A stretch of DNA of 64,000 nt from Trileptium ribeirensis. Lineage: Eukaryota; Nematoda; Enoplea; Enoplida; Thoracostomopsidae. Both the position numbers and the translations under genes were made by a program. Position 1 is the stretch's first letter, and each line of letters begins with the position of its first letter. Of the stretch, positions 1-9,900 are shown piece by piece. A model generated the notes under the pieces. That model did no database searches and had not been told where the DNA came from. It worked only from the letters and a program-made list of their open reading frames with translations. The stretch lies in the NCBI GenBank assembly GCA_030248225.1, contig JASANE010028306.1, positions 1-64,000 on the forward strand, written 5' to 3'.

Positions 1-430
1 GTATTTCTTCGTTCAGTTACGTATTGCTCAAAACGGGTCGATAGTTTGATACAAAAATGCAATAGTAACAGTAAGTGATCGAAGTCCAGAAGAATGCCTC
101 AGTGTGAGCGGCAACACTTCGCGGAAGATTTCCACCTATGATCAATGACCATGTGGTTTAGTTGCAGTCATCTACATTTGGGGCTCCTCCACGTTGTAAT
201 GTGTCTCTGCCTACAATGTTTAAAATTAGATCTTGCTAAGAATACCGAGGCGTACTCAGCAGTTGAGAGCAGTCGACAACCATTATTGGCTCTGTGAGCA
301 CAAGTATACCGACATAAGCCCTTTCATCGACATCTAGCCTGGAACCGAATTGAGCATTGAAATCGCTAGCTAAGATCAGTAAATCCGACTTTACAGCGCT
401 CAGATAAATAGCATAAAACATTTTCATAGA
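1..430 (-). mobile_element. Decayed LINE endonuclease (APE-type) fragment
   Basis: Read on the minus strand from about 430 towards 1, two frames show an apurinic-endonuclease-like LINE domain. The first has SDFNAQFG (like the GDFNAQ catalytic motif). The second, after a frame change near 230, has TTWRSP, then NHMVIDHRWKSS, then DFDHL, which match in order the TWRSP / QIDHI..RWRSS / SDH motifs of LINE endonucleases. Stop codons and the frame change show that it is dead. It is cut by the left edge or by decay, with no reverse transcriptase attached inside the window. Confidence 0.7.
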
Positions 431-487
431 AATAATATTTGTCCTAAGCAGCCCCGTTATCCATCGAGGTATAGGCGCTCACTACAA

Positions 488-642
488 ACCTACATACAAT
501 GTTACCAGTTTCAAGACTATATAGGGTGTTCCAGAAGAAAGGTAAGATGTTGGTATTTGCTGTAATAATTTTCTTACAGAGTGGTTTTCTTTTCAGATAG
601 TGTAAAGCGTGTTTTCCTTATTTCGAGACACCCTATATAATT
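488..642. mobile_element. Small inverted-repeat element (MITE-like), copy 1
   Basis: Ends are TATATAGGGTGTTCC on the left and GACACCCTATATA on the right, an inverted pair about 120 bp apart. The left flank from 488 (ACAATGTTACCAGTTTC) is also shared with the second copy at 1491-1641, so the repeated unit is somewhat larger than the inverted repeat. It has no coding capacity. The TA-rich boundary would fit a TA target duplication, as for Tc1/mariner-type elements, but the superfamily is inferred. Confidence 0.6.
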
Positions 643-802
643 ATATATATATTTATAATAAACTTTGTAACGAACAATTCTTGGCTTGCAATTATTGAAC
701 AATTACAAAATTCATTCTCGATATAATATTACTTGCTGTTATTTTCACTATGTATCAATTTTTACCAATTAATATGTAGTAAGTTCTGCTTCACGCAGCT
801 GC

Positions 803-931
803 ATGGGTGCACAACAGTCATCTGCAGGTGCTCAAGGGAGTGACGGTGAACATGGCGATAGCGGTGGTGGTGAAATTTCGTTAGATCACTTCAAGATCAG
901 ACAAACTATTGGAGCAGGAACATTTGGAAAA
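803..931 (+). CDS. STK32: STK32 exon 1 (copy A, favoured first coding exon)
   Basis: 43 codons, starting MGAQQSSAGA and ending IGAGTFGK. It is followed by the donor GTGAGT at 932, phase 0, so that the next exon begins with the loop valine. An MG-x-x-x-S start agrees with the myristoylation motif of vertebrate STK32A (MGANTS). A Gly/Asp/Ser/Glu-rich stretch (residues 9-24) precedes the kinase domain. It has the best donor of the three copies and keeps Gly2, hence the preferred start. Confidence 0.9.
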
Positions 932-3900
932 GTGAGTGAAAATTTTCGATATATCAATTTTTACCAATTAGTATGTATATAGTAAAGTTCTACTTCACGC
1001 AGCTGCATGCGTGCACAACAGTTATCAGCAAGAGCTCAAGAAAGTGACGGTGAACATAGCGAGAGCGGTGGTGGTGAAATTTCGTTAGATCACTTCAAGA
1101 TCAGACAAACTATTGGAGCAGGAACATTTGGAAAAGTGAATGAAAATTTTCGATATATCAATTTTTACCAATTAATATGTATATAGTAAAGTTCTACTTC
1201 ACGCAGCTGCATGGCTGCACAACAATCATCAGCAGGAGCTCAAGAAAGTGATGGTGAACATAGCGATAGTGGTGGTGGTGAAGTACCCTTAAAAACTTAT
1301 GCTCTAAATTGGTGAAACACATAATAAAAAATGTCTTTTTATGCATATATATACATAAACAATATATCTATGTTTTGCTTATATATACGTTTGATAGGTA
1401 CTTATCTTGCATTGAATTCAAAAAGTAAAAAAGTGCGACAGAACCCACGAAATCGCCTACTGAAAAGTTTATAGGATCTTTTGCTATTTCAACCTATGTA
1501 CAATGTTAACAGTTTCACGACTATATAGGGTATCCCAGAAGGAAGGGACAATGTTTGCATTATATGCTATAATTTGCTTCCTGAATCGTTTACAGTTCAG
1601 ATGCCGACAAAACGGGTTTTCCTTATTTCGAGGCACCCTAAACGGTTTGTTTGTATTTACGTTTCAGGTTTGCATTGTCCAAAAACTTAATACCAAACGC
1701 TTTTTTGCTTTGAAATACATAAGCAAGGCGGAGTCGCTGGAATCGAATTGTTACGAAAACGTCTCTCGCGAAGTTGACATACTGTCGAGCTTAAATCATC
1801 CGTTCATAGTCAACTTATGGTTTTCGTTTCAAGATGACGAATATTTGTTCCTCGTTTTCGATTTGCTACTCGGCGGCGACCTGCGCTATCATTTGAAAGA
1901 ATTAGGACGCTTTAGTCTCGATCAAACCAAGGACTATTTCTATGAGATGGCCCTTGTGTTGGATTACCTTCAAAAGCGACATGTAATACATCGTGATATT
2001 AAACCTGAAAATATGCTGCTCGACGACTCAGGTAAAATCTAAATCCACATCAACATGAGTAATAATAATAGCTTTTTAATAATAATAGCTAAAAATAGTT
2101 TAATAGCTAGTAATAGTTTAATAATAATAATAGCTTCTTAATAATTATAGCTTAAGTCGATATCAGGAAAACAAACCAGTGACGAGAGCATAAACATTGT
2201 GCACGTAGAGACTTGCAATTGGCAGCGCTCTATATATTCCCAACTACCATTGGGTCTTTAGTGAACGCATTCCGGCTAATACACAATTTTTGTATCTTAT
2301 CCATGACAGCTTTATTGCAAGGAAGGATAACTAATTATACTGTTTCGTCGCAAGGATATTGTGCTATATATAGTTCTGCCAATTGCTAAATTTGGGTGTA
2401 TCCAAGCAGAACCGACTGTGCAAACGAATTTGTATTCGTTCCTGAATTATATATCTTGTGCCGCTCAATATATTGCCATTTTTATTGCATAACTAGAATT
2501 ATTAAGACCTCGGGTTCTGGTTTTGTTTTGTGATCTTTTGCTTCTGATTTTCAAGTTCCTTTAAAGTCCAATGTCATGGTAGTTGGAAATTCGCTGACCG
2601 CGGCGCTTTAGTATTTAGTAATATACATTAAAATACTAGGACTAAAATTGTGTACCAAAACAATAAAGCTAATTCTATATTCCTAAACACGTTTGCCGCA
2701 CTTGGTACGCTAAATTCGAAAAAAAATATGCAATTTATGTATCAAATTCACAGCTTTACAGAAAAAGTATAACCCATTATGTTATTTAGCCGTAAAGATA
2801 AAGCCACCAGATATGAGTTTTACAACTTCTCACTATGTCAAAGCTGAAGGTTGCGACGTTGATGGTCCAAACGAATCTCTATTCATTTCTAAATTATGGT
2901 GATTAATATATCAGCAATTTTATTACATAGCTAGGCATTGAGTTCTCTGATTCGGGTTTTTATTTTTTTAAGCATCATTAACGTTAAATTTTTACGGTAG
3001 TTGAGAATTCGCGAACCGACGCGCTTACTAAAATGCTTTATATTGGTACAGCTTCACCGATATCAATGCTAAATTTAACAGCAAAAGCAGTACTTCGTGA
3101 TTACATTAGGATTGGCTTGGAATTATCAACATTTTTTTATGAAAATGGTAATTTACAAAAAAATTCTTTTTGCGTAAAAAATCTTTTTCCATGTATGCTT
3201 TATAGTTGTTATTTACCTGCAGTATTTCATATATCCGTTATTATTACGCAAGTGCTGGATTCCGAATATAATTCTGAAAGCGAACAAAATACTATGTCGC
3301 TGTGTAGCATCTCACTACGCTAGCAAGGTCTTTTCTTTTAAACCCCCAGTCCGAATTTGGTCAATTTTGAAGATACAGAGGTGATTTTGGGATCAATAGA
3401 TTCAGCTGGATAAGGCGGTTCAGAAAATACCCATTTTACCAACATCCCTAAAAAAATTTTTTTTCGATTTTTTGAGGTCCCAATGGCCCCCTCGGGAACC
3501 CAAAAATATGTTTCTTTGGAATATGGTCATGTCGGGTACCATTCGAATCGGTTTGATGAGAGAAATCTACTGGTGTGTATTTTATTAAAATCCACGCCAC
3601 CGTTAGAAAGTTATGAGGGCTCAAGTAACCCTGAAGGGCGGAAATAAAATGCAGGCCATGCCTTTCTCGATATACTAAGACTAAGCCTTAGTCTTAGCCT
3701 AAGCTAAGGTCCCTATATGAGCCATGTACTAAGCCTAAGCCTAAGTCGGGGGGCTGCCGCCCCCCGAAACCCCCGCTCTAAGCTGTTCTTTTTTCTAACG
3801 TTATAACGTAGCCCCTCAGGGTTACTTGGGTCCCTCATAACTTTCTAACGGCGGCGTAGATTTCTCTCATCAAACCGATTGGAATGGTACACAACATGAC

Positions 3901-6900
3901 CATATTCCAAAGAAAAAAATTTTTGGGTTCCCAAGGGGGACCATCGGGACCTCAAAAAACCGAAAAAAATTAGGGATGTTGGTAAAATGGGTATTTTCTG
4001 AACCGCCTTACCGAGCTAAACCTATTGATGCCAAAATCAGCTCTGTATCTTCAAAATTGACGAAATTCGGGCTGGGGGCTAAAATAAAAGACCCCGCTAG
4101 CATATATAGCGTAGCTGAACACGCTGTGATCGGGACCTGTGGTGTAATGGTAGCGCGCTAGTCTTGCAAGCTAGAGATCTAGGATCGAATCCCGGCTGGT
4201 CCAATGTATGATCACTCGTGGATCTTTTCAATTGGTGAACCCGACGTGATGCCCTGCACGGGGTTTCTCAACACAGCTAGAGCTCAACCCACGCTCGCTC
4301 CGCGACTCCGCAGGGGAGTTATGTAGCATCTCACTACGCTAGCATATATAGCGTAGCTGAACACGCTGTTATCGGGACCTGTGGTGTAATGGTAGCGCGC
4401 TAGTCTTGCAAGCTAGACATCCGGGTTCCAATCCCGGCTGGTCCAATGTATGATCACTCGTGGATCTTTTCAGTTGCATATAAGAAGCTAAATTATCCAG
4501 TTGAAATAAAAGAAAATGGTTTGTAGGTCAAATGAGTACTGGTTTTACTTTTGCTTCATCTATTGCATTTTCGTGAAGAAGAAGATTTTATTGTCGGAAA
4601 GTATATATTATAATTCCAGATACTACGCTAAAAATGATGGGTTTTATAACTTTACCGCCAACGTCAGAATTTTGCGCTGCCAGGCAGTAAGAAATGTATG
4701 CAAAACTATATAAACCCTAGTGTATATGCGTCCTGCAAACAGTTTTTATAAACCAATTTAAAAGACAAATTTTTATTACCGCTTTTACTTTATAAACATT
4801 CGCCACAGCGTGGATGCCACATGTACTGTTATAAATATATACACTCATGGCGTGCCTTTTAGCAGACAGATACAGTCACTTGCAACAATTAAAGTTGGGG
4901 TTAGACAGAAAAACGTATTAAAATTTAAATTTATTATCGAATTATTAATCAAATTAAAAGGCTGATTCCAAATGATTTTTATTGTAATTGCAAAGTTTTA
5001 GCAATTCGATTCATAACAAATCTTTGTTGATCTAGACCAGTTTTGAGAACTTTGACATACATACACCAGTTTTTAATAGTGATCGTGTTTCACATGTGAT
5101 ATTCATTGTACAACAATCACAGCGGCATTGAGTGTAGATGTATTTACATAAATGTACATTCATAAAAAGTTTGAACGCGATGCCCTTTAAGGCGTGTTCA
5201 CACGCTCAAACTTTTTGTACCATATTTGATCAAAATTTGAGCTCAAATTCTGAAAGCATCTTTTTGCATTTTTAGTAAATTCGAACGTGTGAACATCGTT
5301 CAAACTTTTCGAAAATATTCCTTTAGCCAATCATCGACGAGAGATGTATTGCCTAAAAAATATTGAGATCAAATTTAGAACCCACATTTTTAAGCATCGA
5401 AATTTACTCTATTTTTCCGATACAGAGTAAAAAAATTTGATCAAAATTTGAGCTCAAAGTTTGAGTTCAAATTTTAAAGCAAAAACTTTGAGCGTGTGAG
5501 CACGCTTTTACTGACAGCTATGACAAAACGAAAAATTCTATAACCGCAGGTTAGGGATGATAAATTCAGATGGAGAAACTCGGTTGATGATATTTATATG
5601 GCCGATATCTCTTTTTGTCCGTGGCTTGGTTTTGTATTTTAGGTCATGTTCATCTAGCAGACTTTAATGCTGCAATTGCACTAAGTGAGAATGACGACGA
5701 TGATAATAACCAAATCTGGGCTACTACAGCAATGGGTAGCAGATGCTATATGGCGCCCGAAGTATTCGGGTGTGCGCTAGGAATGGCACCGGGCTATAGT
5801 TATGCTGTCGATTGGTGGTCGCTCGGAATATGTTGCTATGAATTTCTTGCCGGTAAGAGCTCTAATATGTGTCGGTGAGACTTATATATTTCTTAATCGA
5901 ATTTTCCTTATGAAGTGGTAGAAATTAACAAAATACTAATTATAAGTTCTAGAAATAAAACATACATCCACGAGATCTCAGGGCGGGAAGAAGATCCTCA
6001 GAAAGTGGGGTGGCGGTCGGGCACCTCGTCAGGGAGGAAAAGGATCAGCGGTTCGAACTGAAGAGAGTCCGACCGCTCAGGGGGATCCGGCGAATCGATA
6101 TCGTCAACTTTTTAGCGCTCCCCCTGTAGAACCCCCAAGGGCCTCTACCCGCCCCTGAGATGACCTCCATCGACCCGACTATCCCCGCGGAGCTCAGAGC
6201 GTCAGCATGCATGACGTAATCAACATACATACAAATGCATACAAATGTCTGAATGCCCGGTTAGCTATGTATCAGAAGTCAGTCGTAGCAGTCAATCGTA
6301 CGTTCAAAGGTTTGTAATCACGGTAACACGTTTAAGCTCGTGCTGTCGGAATTCGAACTCGGCACAATCGTGAGCAGAAATATTTGAACTCACGGTTGCC
6401 TATGCTACAACTATGACTTGAAGTAGTTCGTCATCCAAGTGTAACAACCTCGAGTAGTCCGCAACACTAACGTTGTGCATAACAAAATGCAAGATGGATT
6501 ATCTAGACAGTGCAGGCATTGATTGGTTGTTAAGGATAGCGTAGTGCTGTCAGACAAAAAGGAGCAGTAACTTTAGCGAAATTTAGAAATCTATTTAGAT
6601 AATCGTCTCAGGTTCATTGCATGAATCATGGAGTATATCATTACATATAATGATATATTACCGACCAGAACCTAACGCAAAAAAATAAAAGACGTCAGCA
6701 TTGTAGTCTTAGTCTAAGGCTTAGATTAAGCCTACGTCATTGAATAGGACTGAGCCTAAGCCTTAGACTCGGACTAACCCATAGAACAACACTACGCTTT
6801 GCACTAACCGTAGATCTTGAACTAATCCAAAGGCATAGGCAATTTCTAAGTCTTACGTTAAGGATAGCCAATTAAACTAATCCTAAGCTCAGGTTTTAAA

Positions 6901-9900
6901 CTATCCCAGTGCCTAAACTACGCATAAAACCTTTTAAAGTATTAATTGTAACATTGTCACGGGAATCTAAGAAATTGGATTTATCTATAGTCCCGTGACA
7001 ATTTAGGGAATTGGAAAGTCTTAGATTATCGCAAAATTTGAAAAGCCAACTCTCCAGCGCGCACCGAGGACGCGCTCAACATTTTAGCAACAACGGTGAG
7101 AACTGGCAAGCATTGAGGTAAAATTGGCAAAAAAAAAGCGGAAACTAGGAAAAATTTATTGTAAATTGGCAAAAATTGGGGAACGTTTTGAGAAAGACTT
7201 TGAGCTCGTAAACAATTAAATATTTACTCCAACCCTGGTTTCCCCACCCCTCCGACAGAGGATCTCTTGCGTCAACCATTTATCCTCATAAAGCTGACGG
7301 AGCTTGCAAACCTATAATATAAACGTTTCAAAAATTAAAATCGGTTTAATATATATAATACATGCTCATAAGGGGGAGGGAGGATTATACGCATGAGATG
7401 TCGGACAGCCTTCCCTTTGGCGCGAAGCGCCTATCCATCCCTGGTAGGTCCATTGACGCGTCTGGAGGCGCTGAACACCCTAGCAGTACTGAAGGCGCTA
7501 AACACTGAGCAGTACTGAAGGCGCCAAACACGTTAGCAGTACTGAAGGCATCGCATCTTCCCCCCTCCCCCGCCGCTAGGCTCACCTTCCGGGAGGTGAA
7601 GGGCTGGCCCCACCCTACTCCTCCATCGAGACGCCAAAGGCCGACAACTTACCCCTCCCCACGAGAACCCGGCTGCGCCCACAGGTCGTTTACACTTCGT
7701 GCAACTATGATGATATGTACATGTTGCAGGAGGGCGGCCGTATGGAATACATCAAAACACGACAAACCAAGAAGCATTCGAAATCCTCACCAGTAGTATG
7801 ATTCCAGTGCCGGCCACTGTCGACAACGAATTTATGGCTATCTTGGGTCAACTGCTGTCAATTCGGCCCGAAAAACGCCTACATGACATAAAAACGATAC
7901 AAATATTTATCAGAGATGTCGATTTCAGTCAAGTAAGTTTGCCAGGACTGCCTAGGTAGTAGAAACTGCTAACCACCTCCACGCGTTCGCCATTACGACT
8001 AATCAAGAGCACGGTGTTGCTGCAGCAAGCCATAACATTCGTCTTGCTTGAGTTGACAAACAGACCAACGTTCGCAGCTGCTGTACTAAGCCGGACTAAT
8101 ATGAGATGAATGTTCTCCATGGTCTGAGTCAAAAGTGCTACGTCATCTGCGTAATTCAGATCCGTAATAATCATTTCACCGTACCGATGACGACTACTTC
8201 TATCTGGTCTAAGAGTGCGTGGGACATCACCCAGTCGACGGCGTAGTTGAACAAGACGGGTGACAAGATAGAACCTTGCCGAACTCCGGATTTTATCAGG
8301 AGGATGTCGCTATCCTAACTATAGCCACGGACCTTGGAAAATGTTGCAGCGTTCATCGATTTGCGAGTACGCCTTCTGTGATCATCATGTTGAATAGTGA
8401 TGCTCCATCGACGGGGTAGAATGCCTCTTTGAAGTCAACTAAAGCGACAAACGTTGGTCTCCGATATTCAACGCGAGTTTCAAGAATCATTTTTTGAGTG
8501 GAAATATCTTCAAAGCAGCTCCAACTTGAGCGAAAACCGGCCCGATTCTCTCTGGCCGTCATTTCCCGTTGTGTCTTGATCCTGTGGAGAATAGTCGACT
8601 CCAGTACCTTTAAACAGGTTGGCACCAACGAAATTCCTCTGTAATTGCTGAAAACTGAGCGGTCGCCTTTCTTCGTAAATGACAGGAGAACACATGTCTG
8701 CCATTCTACAGGAATTATTTTCTGTTGCATATCTGCTTGAAGAGTTTCAACTAGCAATTGATCAGAACGAGACCGCCCGTATTGAAGACTTTTTCCGTGA
8801 TCAGCTTAGCTCCTGGTTGTCTGTTGGCTTTAAGCCCTGGGTTTGCTCGGAACACCTCTTCAGCTGTTGGTGCCTGTTCAAGTTACCGTAGAAACCAGCG
8901 AATTCCAGATTGTCGAAAAAACACTTGATGTAGGCGGTGACCTGTTTAGTTGCTGCTCGACTTGTTCACGCCAACGTACTGTGCGTTGCCCCACATCGCT
9001 GATGATATTACCGCTTAAGTCGCGAATCGTGTCATTAGCGGCAGCAGCTCCTGTAAATCTGCACAGGATTTTGAACAGGGTCCTCCAATCACCTGCGCGG
9101 TTGGAACGATTTACATAAAACTTGACAATGTGCGCAAGAAATTATTTCAGGACAGTGGCATTTAAGGGGATATATAAATTATATGTGTCTGCAAAATAGG
9201 AACACATTCTTCTGCTTTTTCAAATTGGTTTCCCCAATTGCTCGTTTCCAAACTTGAGAAGCGGGCAGTTCGGAAATAGCAAACGTTGGGAAATGAAATA
9301 TTTACCATTTTCCGAAATTTCCTAACGGAAAATCATACAACGTTCGCTTTTCCTAAAATTTCACAACAAATAATATCCCAAGATTATCGTTTTCGAAAAG
9401 CTTCACTGTTCCCCATTTCCTCAAGATTTCCCAGCGGGAAGTTTCCCAACTACTCCATTTCCCCAGTTTCCGGTTTCCAAAGATCTTCAACTTTCCTGTT
9501 TCCCAAAATTTCTCATTTTTGAACCTACCTGTTTTCCATAATTTCGTCACACAAAAACTCTAAACTTTCCAGTTTCCCAAAACTTCTTCACACCTGTCCT
9601 GCTTCTTAAAATATTCCAAGTTTTCCGTTGCCAAAATATTAATTTGTCATACTCTCAGCCATAATTTAAAGTTTCGCAAAAATTCTCAACATTCCAGTTC
9701 AACAACAAACTGAATTCATAAATTGTCAAATACTGATCTAAAACTTAAATTTGTATATGTCCCAAATTTCTATTAACGACTAGTAGCGTAATCACTAGCA
9801 AAATGCTGCAACCTTAGTTGCAATTTTATAGCTAACCAAAATTATCAGATGCTGCACACTGGTAATGGTGTACCAAATAAATCAACTAGCTGGACGTCGT

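Larger units (their letters stand above)
741..1283 (+). repeat. 204-bp tandem triplication carrying STK32 first coding exon
   Basis: Three start codons at 803, 1007 and 1211 are spaced exactly 204 bp apart, each in the context GCAGCTGCATG. The unit contains about 50 bp upstream sequence (ATCAATTTTTACCAATTA...), the first coding exon and the splice donor. Copies 1 and 2 are complete; copy 3 diverges after 1282. Copies 2 and 3 share variants not in copy 1 (TATATAGTAAAG upstream; GAAAGTGA, CATAGCGA in the exon), so they come from the later duplication. Confidence 0.9.

Noticed and set aside
3033..3323. 96-codon open frame as an extra STK32 exon
   Set aside because: Exon 2 and exon 3 complete the same codon and the conserved GHVHLADFN motif, leaving no room for another exon; the region is also part of a diverged intronic repeat pair.
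3660..3745. TTAGGC repeats as nematode-type telomere sequence
   Set aside because: Units are few, mixed with CTTAGTCTTAG variants and in both orientations, inside a fold-back element; not a telomeric array.
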